This document shows, in pieces, positions 1-10,118 of a stretch of 36,772 nucleotides of DNA. Under the pieces are notes generated by a model, which saw only the letters and a list, made by a program, of their open reading frames with translations, did no database searches and was not told the DNA's origin. The first letter of the stretch is position 1, and every line of letters starts with the position of its first letter. A program made the translations under genes and the position numbers. The stretch comes from Fragilaria crotonensis (taxonomy: Eukaryota; Bacillariophyta; Fragilariophyceae; Fragilariales; Fragilariaceae), in NCBI GenBank assembly GCA_022925895.1, contig JAKSYS010000630.1:1-36772 (forward strand), given 5' to 3'.

Positions 1-86
1 GCCGATGGTGATGGTCCAAAGATTGTGAGGCTCGGACAGACGATGGCAACATGTTTCTCTTTAGGTACTTTGATGCAACAAGCTAG

Positions 87-2745
87 CTAAGCGAATTTGG
101 ATGCCCACTCTGTATATGGTTTTGTCTCAAGAACTGTGGAACTGTTGTGTGAGATGGATATAACAAAACAAGGGGCCACGACAGTGTTTCCAGAGACAAG
201 GTGGTATGTTGGAGACCACTTCCACTCCCTCAACAGTGTTGACTCGTGTTCTTTAATTTCTTCTGTTGTTGATTGAACAACCAGTTGGTATCTCTCGTCC
301 GGATCCGTGGGTGAGTCAACAACAACTACAAGAGCCAAACGACAGGGAAACTTCCCATGTTCCCCAAAGTCAATTATCATCCAGTCATGTATGGGACCAT
401 CGGACTGATAGCAGGGATGACATCGAAAGGTGTGGACATCTCGTTTGTATTCAGTACAAAATGTTATTGAGTCGGATTCCTTAAAGGAATCAAAAAGAAA
501 CTCAATCAACTCCAGGGGAAGAGCAAGTAAATCACGGTGAGTTCTGGTGTCCCATTCAATTTTGTACTGAATTTGTTTACTCGATTTGAATCGATAAACA
601 CAGCCAAATGTTGCTTGTCCGGTGCTCTGAAAGATTCCATTCCTTGTTGTTTCATCATCATGGTGGCTGTCGGGTACATCAGCATCACCATCTGGTTGCT
701 CCCATATGCGCGTGTGTATGGTGTCGATCATGAAGGAGTACATTAAACGTTGGGCTGCCTGAAGTTCATATGCAGAACCCTCAATTCGCTTCTGTGCCCG
801 TCTCCCAGGGTGCTTTGCAGCAGGAATTAGAAGTGATTCTGGACGCTGTGCACAAAAGTTCACTGGAGAGCCAAACCGAGACATATCATCCACAATGTGT
901 AACAACTCATGGAATTTCGAAACTTCCATGCATCCTCGGCATTGCTTTTCTGTCCTTCCTTCCTTATGATGGTTCCTTTTTCTTACCCTTTTTCTTGTCA
1001 TCCTCCTTTCCCTCAACTTTCAAGGGAATGGACTGTTTGCACATATCCATGAAATTGCGAATGGAATCCTGATGTTTCTTCATTTCATTTGCAACATGTG
1101 CTGGATTTGTAGTCTCCCAGTAATGACTCTGGTTTAGCCAAGCATCGAAACAAAGGAGAGATTCAAGTACTTCAAGGACCTCAGGAACCTTCTTAGTTGT
1201 TCTTTTCTCAAGACATGTTTGGATCATTTGCCATCCTGCTTCATATTGGAAGAGGATGACAAACAAAAACGAGGCCAACGCGTTCTGATGCAGTTATCTT
1301 TGTCAAATTTGTTACCCCATTGCTGAAATCTGTTGATGGATACTCCTTTCGGTAGGTTTGGCGATGAGACTTGTGAAATGCTATTGCAAGGTCATCAAAG
1401 GCAGCCTTCTTGGATGCTGGAAGACTGTCCAATATAAGTTTTGTTACTCGATGACACCTTTCCGAAATGCATGCATTGTCTCCACAGGAGTGGCCCCAAA
1501 GATTCCACGCTCAGGGTCAGCAAAGGCAATGTGTTCAAATGCATTTTCAAGTTTATGTTGAGACCATCGTTTCCTGAGATCATCATCATTACTCCTGGCA
1601 ATGAAACCCATATCCGAGGCTACCAGGTATTTGCAATGGACATCACAGTTCTTCAGATCATCATAATTGACATCACAGCACCGATGAGGGCGTTGATTCC
1701 ACTGGTGTGAACACCATACCGACCACACAGCATATCTCCTTCTTGCATATCTTGAATGATGAACAACACACATGTGACAATGTCGACACAGATTCTACCC
1801 TTTGGACCAATTGGCAAATGAACACCACACAGTTGTGGTGAACATTTCGAAAGGTCTCAATACAGCATCCAGCTCCTTATGATAGATACGAATGGCATCG
1901 CCCATACGAAGTGTCTGCTTCTGAGCTGATGAGGACTTCCTCTTTGGGAGAAAGCCATGATAGCCCCATGCCTTGATACTCCTTCTGAATTTTTCTGTAA
2001 AAATGGCTGGAGTGAACATGTAGGGTTTAAGTGAAAGCGATCATTCCCTGTTACAGAGGTACGATCAATCCATTGGATGATTGGAACAAACAATTGCTTC
2101 TGAGGATCTGTGATTAATCGATCATACGCCTTGCGATAGACACTCCCGGACAGTGCCTCACCCAAAACATTGCTGCCTTTCAATTTGTGGTAGGGCTTCA
2201 GGATCATTGATATCGATGGCAAGGTTTTCTGCAGTCATAATGCTTGGATTTTGCAGCAAACTTAGCAACTGTGAAGCGAAGTCAAAACAAATCACATCTG
2301 ATGGAGAGCCATGATGTACATCCACTCTTCGTACAAAGGGAAGCAGTCTTTTCCCATTACGAACTGAGTTGATCAGGGCATCAACATTTTTGGCACGCGA
2401 GAGTCCACCCACTGGGTTGTAAGAATAATTATCAGCAGATGCAGAGCGCCCACCCAGGACTTGACCAAAAGTGTAGTCGGGTGCATTGGCATGGTCCAGG
2501 ATTTTGAGGAGAGAAACAGTCCACTTCTGATCGGTAGTATACATGAAGTTTGAACGAAATGATGGGGCTTCCACATCTTCATCAAGTGCAGAATTCGTAC
2601 AGGTAAGAATGTTTGGGTCATCACTTAACATGGACAAATCATCACTTTTGTTGCAGTCCTCGATGTCCTCACAAGAAGTGCTTTCAACTTCCACACCATT
2701 GCCAGCCGGAAACTGCAGAAGGTTGTCTGTGCCATCAAAATCCAT
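87..2745 (-). pseudogene. Decayed Plavaka/KDZ-like DNA transposase
   Basis: Reading leftward, conserved-looking protein segments follow one another but change frame at least five times (segments 2745-2158, 2222-1857, 2019-1795, 1773-1444, 1432-1241, 1278-964, 1016-87). Visible pieces include a DDE-like block with VPIIQWIDRT and GYHGFLPKR, a Cys/Asp-rich CDVNYDDLKNCDVHC block, GATPVETMHAFRKG, and a C-terminal part with FHELLHIVDD and NFCAQRPESLLIPAAK. From memory of the family this resembles diatom multi-domain transposases of the Plavaka/KDZ group; the exact superfamily is inferred. One shift sits near 1450, where the C of an ATC codon begins the next frame. A possible C2H2-like N-terminus continues to about 2882. 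The C-terminal stop is at 87, so the 3' end of the gene is present. It is a dead copy unless the indels are assembly errors. Confidence 0.7.
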
Positions 2746-2882
2746 GTGGGATCATTCACCATATGTCGCCTTAAAAGGGCAGGCCTCTTGTTACTTGTGC
2801 ATGTGATATTCCCATCCTCATGAAGACGGCGACGGTGTGAAGCAGAAGCCCCATGTGTTGCTGCATGGTGTGATTTCTTCAC

Positions 2883-3378
2883 AATGAAATTATAACACCC
2901 GATGTTTCTATCAATATGCTGTGTATATGCTGCTTGATTGGAAAAGGGTTTCTTGTTGAAATTCAGGCAGGGGGTTTTGACAGAAGAGCAGGGGTGCCTT
3001 TGAGGAAGCAGACGAGGACAACATTTTGAAGAGAAGGTTTTGAAGAAAGGGTTTTGAAGAGGACGAGTGAAGTGAAAATGAGGTGTTGAAATTGACAGGA
3101 CACAGATTCACTAAACAGAAGTTCGGGAAAGCGTGCATTCAAATTGTACATTTACTTTCGGTACATTTTTGGTGTATGTAAAGAATGAAGGGGGTGTGGT
3201 ATGAATTCAAAATTTGAAAACCCTGCATGAATGTAGAACCTACATACCAACTCGGTACTTGGTATGAAATTCAAATGGTGGCAAAAAGACTATCCCACAA
3301 ACAGGATTTTCAGTGTTCAAAATTTGGCGCACAATCGGAAAGTTTTTCACACAACAAGGAAGCACCACAAATACAACC
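2883..3378. promoter_or_regulatory. Divergent intergenic region between the two transposon coding units
   Basis: No convincing coding frame. The stretch lies between the leftward transposase and the rightward accessory ORF, so it should hold both promoters (inference). It contains short repeats: TTTTGAAGA recurs around 3024-3060, and GGTATGAATTCAAA / GGTATGAAATTCAAA occur around 3199 and 3262. No TATA box can be assigned with confidence. Confidence 0.35.
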
Positions 3379-4883
3379 ATGGCATCAATGGCACACCAAA
3401 CAGCAGCAGGCATGACTGCCTTAAAGCCCAGCTCTAGGAAACAAAGGAGAGACTTCATAAGAGGCGTGAACGAGTGACCACAGATCCCAATGATCTGATT
3501 CAAAGTGACAACGAGGAGGAGGAGGAGGAAGAAGTGCCACGGAAAATGGATGCAAAACTAGGACAGAAGCATGCATATGAAATCCACCATCCCTACCTTC
3601 AACTATTAAAGTCGGGAAATCAAGTGACAGCCAACTAACATCATCGGTTCCAGGGCTAAGCAGCATAGTGGACATGAGCATGACGGAAAATACAGAAGAG
3701 AATCAAATCAGTGTGATCAAGACTTGCATCAAAAACACGTGTTCTCTATTTGGAAGTTCTATCAAAAGACTATCATTCTCATTTCAGTGAAGATGAGAAA
3801 ACACTTTGTGGCTTTATCATGAAGCACACAAACATTCGAGGAACCGAAAACTGGTGGCTTGGGATGCGGAGAATAGTTGTAAAAACACACACTGATCTTC
3901 GGAACAATGCAATAAAAAACATGCAAACGAAATTCAAAGGTGAGGAATTGAAGTGAGTGTACTTTGCCAAAGCCCGAGCATACTCACACTCACTTGCATT
4001 CAACATCAAACACCTTGCATCCAGAGGGATTCACTTCCAATTTAGGAACGTATGAACACAGCCTATACAGTGGAAGCGAGGAAGAAACCAGTTACCTCCT
4101 CAAGATGAGGGATAATATCTGCTACTATGCCCAAATCATAGACACCTATGCCCCATGCATTGTCGGCAGCAGCAAGTGGAATAACACTATCAACATGGAG
4201 AACCACTGTGCAACAACTGACAGAAAAGTATGGAGCAAGAAAATCCTGTCCATAAGTGATGAAGCATTCATTTTGCTGTGCCTGATCAACTATGGGAAGA
4301 GGTGGTTCGCGGAATTAGTTAAGACAGAGAAAATGGTAAGTTTATCCGAATGGTTTGTCACAGAACAAACAACAAGAAACTGACTTGTTTTGTTATCACT
4401 TGTTGGAAACAGCGAATTGGTACATGGACTGATGAGGACAACAACAACCTACCCGTAAGTTACACTATGATACTAAATGAAATGAAAAAACCACATCCTA
4501 ACTTCTGACCAATCTTTGCAATACCATGTTCGCAGCCACCACTTTACACATTCTCCAGGAACAAGGGTGCTCATGATAATGGGGAGGCTGTGGTTGGTCA
4601 CAGGTGGGAATGAGGAAATACGATGAATTATACATGGCCATCAAGAATGATAGAAAGAAATCAACCACCCCAACATTCAACCAGGAACTACTTAAAATGT
4701 TTCTGTCCAGAAGGAAAAAGGAGTCTGGCCGGGGTCAGGAAACAATTTGATGACAAGGGTAAGAAACGCCCACACAAGTGCATTGATGTATTTGACGAGG
4801 ACTCTGATGAGGAGGATGATAACTACTCCAGTCATCTTGCTCCTGAACTTGTCTACAGTGAATTGAAAGTGGAGGCAGTTTAG
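3379..4883 (+). pseudogene. Transposon accessory ORF, spliced and frameshifted
   Basis: A second coding unit, transcribed away from the transposase. The first possible ATG is at 3379. An acidic segment (a run of seven Glu near 3510) is followed by a segment at 3750-3956 containing HTNIRGTENWWLGMRR, then by 3964-4383 with MRDNICYYAQIIDTYAPCIV and FILLCLINYGKRWFAELVK. Two well-formed introns follow: 4336-4412 (GTAAGT...CAG) and 4455-4535 (GTAAGT...CAG), enclosing a 42 bp in-phase exon reading RIGTWTDEDNNNLP. The last exon, with YDELYMAIKNDRKK and an acidic C-terminus, needs two frame changes (near 4600 and 4745) to reach the stop at 4883. Similar ORFs accompany transposases in diatom genomes as far as I recall; the function is unknown to me. 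Confidence 0.5.
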
Positions 4884-5080
4884 AATAGATCAGACACTTA
4901 GTAATGAATAGTAGAATGGTTCATCAAAGCCACACGAATAGGCACAATTAAAACTAATCTCCAACAAAAGTTAAAATGAGCGACAATAACATCTATTATA
5001 TGAACAATGTCAGCTCAGAACTACTGAGGTGATTACTTCATACACACTACACAGCAAACTTCTTCTTTTCGAATATCTAA

Positions 5081-5289
5081 TTCAGGAATTGAAATTCATG
5101 ATCACAAATGAAGAAGTGGTATAGTTCATATATTTTGAGTCCAAGAGTTCAGGAATCCCACCCGAGTGTTAGTAAAAATGAGTCAGTGAAATTCAGGAAT
5201 TGAAATTTTGGAGCTCAGGAATGCAAAGTATGAGCTCCTATGCAAGAGATGAAAAAGTTCAGGAAACATAAATTTCAGAGTTCAGGAAT
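5081..5289. repeat. TTCAGGAAT motif array with ~22 bp spacing
   Basis: Six copies of TTCAGGAAT or one-mismatch variants start at 5081, 5148, 5192, 5214, 5258 and 5281. The steps are 67, 44, 22, 44 and 23 bp, i.e. multiples of about 22 bp. Several copies are preceded by GAG and followed by TGAAATT. The array lies just outside the accessory ORF in otherwise non-coding DNA (4884-5381). It fits a subterminal transposase-binding region (inference). No terminal inverted repeat was found next to it. Confidence 0.6.
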
Positions 5290-5339
5290 ACGAGGAAACC
5301 CGCTTCATACACATGATGTACAAGCTCTTTAGTCCTAAG

Positions 5340-5364
5340 TTTTTACCTATATTTTAGGTAAAAA
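5340..5364. other. Perfect 10 bp-arm hairpin
   Basis: TTTTTACCTA (5340-5349) and TAGGTAAAAA (5355-5364) are exact reverse complements around a 5 bp loop. The hairpin lies 17 bp beyond the point where the Harbinger N-terminal fragment loses its frame. It may mark a junction between two elements or be a small transposon end; a terminator role is possible but unsupported. Confidence 0.45.
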
Positions 5365-5381
5365 TTATGAACAAAAAATTC

Positions 5382-5939
5382 TCATATCAAAGATAATTGG
5401 TTTTTCATATCCAAGAGCCGACTTGGTTTTGGCACCCTTAGACACCTCTCTTTTGCAAGGTTCATCAAGTCGACGAAGACATCATAAGGAGTATGAAACA
5501 GCTTCCGAAACTGTTTCGCAAGCCTTCCATCTGAATCCCGCAAAAGCTCATCTCTGTGTTCGGGCGTGAGGAACCTTGTCCACCATATGCTCTCCCGCTG
5601 ATTCCTTCGAGGAAACTTTGTCCTCTTCTTCTTGCGTTTTGTCGGAGGGAGAGGTGGAATGCGAGCCATCATAGGGACACGGTCAACAACTAGAGGAGCA
5701 ATGTCTTCCATTTCCCAGAGGTCATCAAATAAGACGTAGTTGTGGTGTGCTGTTCCATCGTCAAAATTGTCATCGTCTGCGAGGAGGACATCATGATCTT
5801 CTTCTTCAACATCGTAGAGGAACCTGAAGAGTGATGCAGATTTTGCTCTGACATCTGTCATTAGAGACGAGAGGAAAGATGCATTCGTCTGTTGTCTTGC
5901 TTGAGCAGCAGGCGGGGTGTTGTTGTGGTAAAAGACCAT
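5382..5939 (-). pseudogene. PIF/Harbinger-like transposase, N-terminal fragment
   Basis: The frame is open upstream to 6050, but the ATG at 5939 (protein starting MVFYHNNTPPAAQ) is the better start because it removes a spurious hydrophobic leader. The fragment has an acidic stretch, a basic KRKKKRTKFPRRN patch, and then WWTRFLTPEHRDELLRDSDG and RLAKQFRKLFHTPYDVFVDL, the helical region that precedes the DDE domain in Harbinger/HARBI1-type nucleases. The frame stops at 5382 before any catalytic DDE motif, so the gene is truncated. The upstream DNA carries repeat-rich, end-like sequence. Family assignment rests on recall of diatom Harbinger proteins. Confidence 0.6.
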
Positions 5940-6090
5940 CGTCAACAAGCAACAACAAGTAGACGAGAAGAAGCCCGTGATGACAACAATGAGCGATGTG
6001 TTTGGATTCCTAATCCTACTGGGGGGAAGATTCAAATTCGAAATTCTCAAACTAGAAGGAATTGATGCAATTGGTTAAGAAAATCAGTTT

Positions 6091-6187
6091 GTGTCGAATG
6101 CTCGACACACGAGATTTGAGTTTGTGTCCGCGAAAACAGGGACACAATTGTGTTTTTCATCAAATCTCGTGTGTCGACCTCCGACAC
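6091..6187. repeat. Long inverted repeat upstream of the Harbinger fragment
   Basis: TCGACACACGAGATTTGA (6102-6119) is exactly complementary to 6160-6177. The pairing extends outward through GTGTCG (6091) / CGACAC (about 6182) and inward through GTGTC / GACAC, giving a nested imperfect stem with a loop of about 20 bp. It may be an internal or subterminal structure of the Harbinger element. Confidence 0.65.
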
Positions 6188-6219
6188 AAACTCCAATTTA
6201 CTGTGTTTGTGTCCTGGTT

Positions 6220-6316
6220 GTGTCCACGCTAAGGCAAAAAACACAGACACAAATCATTTTTTTCGGAGAAACTATTTCGTTTGTGTCGAAAAAAAACACA
6301 CTGTGTCCACGCTAAG
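6220..6316. repeat. Duplicated putative Harbinger terminus (GTGTCCACGCTAAG)
   Basis: The 14-mer GTGTCCACGCTAAG occurs at 6220-6233 and again at 6303-6316. Reverse-complemented it begins CTTAGCGTGGACAC, compatible with a Harbinger-type end abutting a TAA/TTA target trinucleotide (known for the superfamily; inferred here). Two copies 83 bp apart suggest a nested insertion or duplicated end. The matching opposite terminus was not found. Confidence 0.45.
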
Positions 6317-6940
6317 ATTGAGCCTAAGCTCATGCACCAGTGAAGAGGAAAAAAATCCACCGTGCCATGCCGTATGCTTTGTCCTTGTCCTTAAAAGTCC
6401 CAGTCAATCGGACTCCCAGGTACACGTACAACGCTTACTACGACGAGCAGTTCTGAGTACTGAGCGTATGGGGTACAAGTAGCCGTGAATCGTCCGGCAA
6501 TAGACGCATAAATATATGATAGGAACGGAATCGTGAACGAGCCGTTTGAGTCGGCCCGAGCACAGGAGTGGTCATTCAGAAATTGCACCTGTTCTAGCAC
6601 AGATCCTGATTGCTCTGAAACAGGCTGCATATACTGGATAGTACTCTTCTTCCTCTGCATTTCTTGATTACTTGCTAATGAGTAAGGAGGCAATAGGAGG
6701 ATGAACTTGTATTGTCAAGTTCTGTTGACTTGTTTTGCCATATGGATTTACTTACAAGAAGTGAGTTTTCAAGGTGGATGTCACACAGTGATGCCAAAAG
6801 AATGTCAGAAATGCACAAAGCAAGTCTAGTATGGTGTCTACTAGGAAGCAATACTGGGATCCTCACTTGATTGCATTTACGTCACTTGGAAGACTAGCCA
6901 TATCCTTGAATGGCAGGGTTTACAGATTGAAAAATCGGGT
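6317..6940. other. No gene recognised
   Basis: Only short overlapping frames without recognisable motifs. The last 100 bp may be a decayed upstream part of the Harbinger DDE fragment that follows, but the translation is not convincing. Confidence 0.4.
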
Positions 6941-7129
6941 ATGCCAACAATTGTACTCAACGCTTTTGCTGACTACAATTTATGGCTTTGGCATTATTTG
7001 TTTGGATGGCCAGGATCACTCCATGATATCCTTGTTGGAGTCATAGGCAGCTGTCTCAATTGTTTTGTTCTTCATGGATCATTCACTAGTCGCAACCTCC
7101 TTGTGCCATTGCTTGGGTCTGATAAATGA
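6941..7129 (+). pseudogene. PIF/Harbinger-like DDE-domain fragment
   Basis: The frame gives PTIVLNAFADYNLWLWHYLF followed by GWPGSLHDI. This matches the Harbinger pattern in which the second catalytic Asp region is followed by a small aromatic stretch and a G-S-x-H/N-D motif. Only about 60 residues remain and the frame soon degenerates. It is on the opposite strand from the 5382-5939 fragment, so the two are either separate insertions or parts of one element broken by an inversion. Confidence 0.5.
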
Positions 7130-7520
7130 TTTAAACTACAACTCCTCGGTCCTACAGCTACTAGAGTCATAACATGTCAAAGACTCATCTACCGGTTTGA
7201 TAGTGTGATTATTCTATCAAGTATATGATGAGAAACAATCGTGAGAACTCAAGGTCAGACGTCAGTGTCTATGGTCGATACCGTCGTACTCGTACCAGGT
7301 ATTGTAATTACTGTATGATACAATCAATAAATCATACAGTATGAAATGCAATATTTAGTTACAGTAGTATCATACAGTATGCAGTACTTGTACATTATCA
7401 TTTTCATATTTCTACAAATTCGAATTCATTCTTGTTTGCTTCTCTTCGCTCCGGTGTTGTCACCAAGTGACGTGGGTGCATTGATTTCTATTACCACCAG
7501 AACGTTGTTTTATCGGCAGG
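7130..7520. promoter_or_regulatory. Intergenic region upstream of the SBP2-like gene
   Basis: Non-coding. CATACAGTATG, almost palindromic, occurs twice (near 7335 and 7372), with the related ACTGTATGATAC near 7311. GTAC-type motifs cluster from 7280 to 7395. The promoter of the downstream gene should lie here; no definite TATA box or initiator was identified. Confidence 0.4.
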
Positions 7521-9902
7521 ATGCCAATCTCTTTTGCCGAAGCACTGAAGAAGCCGCAGGCACCTGTGTCCTCCGAGCCCGTTGCTTTGGGGCCGACCCA
7601 ACCCAGGAAGCACATCAGCCACAATGGAATGCAGCAGAAAGATTCGAAGAAAAAGAAGCGATCTCCCCAACAACTGAATTCCTCCTGGGGTGAATACACT
7701 GGCCGCCCAACTTCTCAGCAACCTAAGATCAATCTACTGACGAAACCTTCGAAACCGATAGATCTCGTACAGGACTTCCCATCGCTCGTGCACAGCTCCT
7801 CGACGAGACTCGAGCCACGCTCCACGTCCACGAGGGAAGTTGCAGACGCTCCGTCCAAGTCCGAGGAAGTACCTGTCGTGATACAATCACATATGGTACA
7901 GAAAAAAGATGATCTTCTTGATGAGGTTGCTCAGGCGGAGGGCTCAACAACGAACAGACGGAAGGAGTCAACAAAAACAAAAACGAAGACTCCCTCGTCG
8001 CTGCTGGCTGCATTTGGTCCAAAACAACGATCGGAAGAGGAAGTTAATCGAATGGGTACCTTTCTGAAGAACCCATCTATTATAAAGAAGGGTAAACAAA
8101 GGCTTGGACCGCGGAAAAAGCATTTATCGATTTTGAAAAAGAAGGTGCTGCAGGAACGATTGGCGCAATGGAATGCAATGAATGAGGCAGCAGCATCCGT
8201 CGGAGAAGCTCCAGTCAGTGAGCGACCAACATCCGCGAGGACGGTGGCACTGCTTAACTTTTTTTTACCAGAGGAGACTCAAGATGAGGAGGAATTGGAG
8301 GAAATTGTATTGAATTTTAGAGACTTGGCCTTCAAAGTGGGCGAAGTGCAGGACGTGTACGTGGACCACCTACGCGGTCACGCCTTTTGTCGCTTTCCAA
8401 CTTCCGACTTGGCTCACGCAGCACATTCTTGTTGGAACGGCCTTGTCGTAGGAGGCGAGCGCTTGGTTGCAAGATTGGTTGCAACTGTACCGACGGGTGA
8501 AAATTGGAGATCATCATTGCAGAACTATGAACCGGAAGACGACGGAGAGGCGACAGTTGGTGTGACCACGGTGATACTAGAAAATATTTTAACGCCAGAT
8601 GACTTGGAAGATGAAGAGTGTCTTAAAGAGAGTCTTGAAGACATCCGAAAGATGGCGGCTGATGTTGGAACCCTTGTAGAAATCAAGGTAGAGAATCAGA
8701 AACAGGTTGTACTGACCTACCAAGGAAAACAAACAGCAGTACAGTGTTTTGATGGGAGAGTGATAAGTGGGCAAGTAGTCTCTGCTCGGCTGAGCGAAGT
8801 CGTTGTCTCTTCTGTCGTGCTATCGAATGTGTTGACAGAAGACGACCTTGAAGATGACGACTGCCTGGAGGAATCTCTGAGCGACCTACGTCTTCTCGCC
8901 AGCCGTTATGGAGTGGTGAAGGACTTGCGGGTCATGGAGGATCAACGAGGTGCAGTAGTCATTGAATATGAGGGAGATGTAGCGCAGGCGGCTGCGTGCA
9001 GTTTAAGTGGTCGTATTATAGGCGGACGCGCAATCCAGGTCGAAGTGCTCCAACAAGCATCGATCGAGTCGCAAAGGATCACCCTTTTCAATCTCCTGAC
9101 AGAGAGTGACTGTGAAGATGAGGAGAACATTGCCGAGACCAAGGCAGATGTTGCGGAACTCGCTGGTCGTTTTGGGAGAGTATTGCGCATTGAGGTAGAT
9201 CCCCGCCTCAAGGCGATTTTTCTTGAGTACAACGAAGCAGCGGATGTCGTTGACGTCGCGGTCGAAAAATTCAATTCCATGATCATCGGAGGTCAGACGG
9301 TGGCAGCAATCCGCTCCAAGACAGGGACGCCGTATTCACCGGGAGGTTCTGCTGTTGATGAACTTCCACATCGAGATCAAGTGGCGCAAATTGGGCCGTT
9401 GTCCATGCTTTCAGGTGATAAGCTCATCCCCGAGAAGTATGCCGCTATGAAACGAGTTCCCAAGGTCCCTAACACCGACACCGCGCGCTCTTACGCCACG
9501 CGAGTAAATGACGAAACAGCAAAGCCCCTCTTGAGTGAGATGCTTAGTGAGCTCATGCGCCTACAGAAGCGTGCTGTCGAGGAGCAGAATACGAAGGCGA
9601 AACGGCGATTGTTGATGGGGTTACGTGAAGTTGCTCGCGGAATTCGGTCGCAAAAAGTTAAACTTGTCGTCATGGCGAACAATCTTGATCAATATGGGGC
9701 AATTGATGAAAAGCTCCAAGAGATTGTTAACTTGGCGAAAGACAAGGGGGTTCCCATATTCTACGAATTTAACAAACGCGGGTTGGGAAAAGCCATAGGA
9801 AAAAACATTAAGATTGGAGTGATTGGTGTTCAAAACGCTGACGGCGCTCAGCAGCAACTCAAGAGACTCTTGTCCATTGCAACCTCGCATGGTCTCGTCT
9901 AG
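7521..9902 (+). CDS. SBP2-like SECIS-binding protein with four tandem UHM/RRM-like domains
   Basis: A single uninterrupted 793-residue frame. The C-terminus (about 660-790) matches SECIS-binding protein 2: a helical LLSEMLSELMRLQKRA segment, then KAKRRLLMGLREVARGI and an L7Ae-type kink-turn RNA-binding fold with NKRGLGKAIGKN and VIGVQNADGAQQQ. SBP2 binds SECIS elements and recruits the selenocysteine elongation factor (established for the family). Residues about 240-320, 349-425, 431-512 and 519-598 are four related RRM-like units. Each has an aliphatic first strand, a very acidic first helix (e.g. DLEDEECLKESLEDIRKMAA) and a terminal GG-type loop, the signature of U2AF65-type UHM domains. 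The aromatic residue of the UHM R-x-F loop is missing in all four. The N-terminus (1-235) is basic and low in complexity, with a DFPSLV motif. The start at 7521 is the first ATG of the frame. The protein probably acts in cytosol and nucleus; no targeting peptide is visible. Confidence 0.8.
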   Translation: MPISFAEALKKPQAPVSSEPVALGPTQPRKHISHNGMQQKDSKKKKRSPQQLNSSWGEYTGRPTSQQPKINLLTKPSKPIDLVQDFPSLVHSSSTRLEPRSTSTREVADAPSKSEEVPVVIQSHMVQKKDDLLDEVAQAEGSTTNRRKESTKTKTKTPSSLLAAFGPKQRSEEEVNRMGTFLKNPSIIKKGKQRLGPRKKHLSILKKKVLQERLAQWNAMNEAAASVGEAPVSERPTSARTVALLNFFLPEETQDEEELEEIVLNFRDLAFKVGEVQDVYVDHLRGHAFCRFPTSDLAHAAHSCWNGLVVGGERLVARLVATVPTGENWRSSLQNYEPEDDGEATVGVTTVILENILTPDDLEDEECLKESLEDIRKMAADVGTLVEIKVENQKQVVLTYQGKQTAVQCFDGRVISGQVVSARLSEVVVSSVVLSNVLTEDDLEDDDCLEESLSDLRLLASRYGVVKDLRVMEDQRGAVVIEYEGDVAQAAACSLSGRIIGGRAIQVEVLQQASIESQRITLFNLLTESDCEDEENIAETKADVAELAGRFGRVLRIEVDPRLKAIFLEYNEAADVVDVAVEKFNSMIIGGQTVAAIRSKTGTPYSPGGSAVDELPHRDQVAQIGPLSMLSGDKLIPEKYAAMKRVPKVPNTDTARSYATRVNDETAKPLLSEMLSELMRLQKRAVEEQNTKAKRRLLMGLREVARGIRSQKVKLVVMANNLDQYGAIDEKLQEIVNLAKDKGVPIFYEFNKRGLGKAIGKNIKIGVIGVQNADGAQQQLKRLLSIATSHGLV

Positions 9903-9914
9903 GAACCGATTATC

Positions 9915-10118
9915 AAAAGCTCCAAGAGATTATTAATTTGGCGAAAGAAAATGAGGTTCCCATATTCTACGAGTTTAACAAACGCGGGTTAGGAAAGTCA
10001 TAGGAAAAGCAGTAAGATTGGAGTGATTGGTGTTTAAAACGCTGACGGCGCTCAGCAGCAACTCAAGAGGCTCTTATCCATTGCAACCTCGCATGGTCTC
10101 GTCTAGGAACCGATTATC
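9915..10118 (+). repeat. Diverged tandem duplicate of the SBP2-like gene's 3' end
   Basis: Positions 9915-10118 (204 bp) repeat 9709-9914 (206 bp) directly and in tandem. The copy has substitutions and two 1 bp deletions, one near 9999 creating a TAG and one near 10014, so it no longer encodes the L7Ae tail. Both units end in GAACCGATTATC. The copy's last bases supply the stop codon of the convergent GLE1-like gene (10114-10116). Confidence 0.9.
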
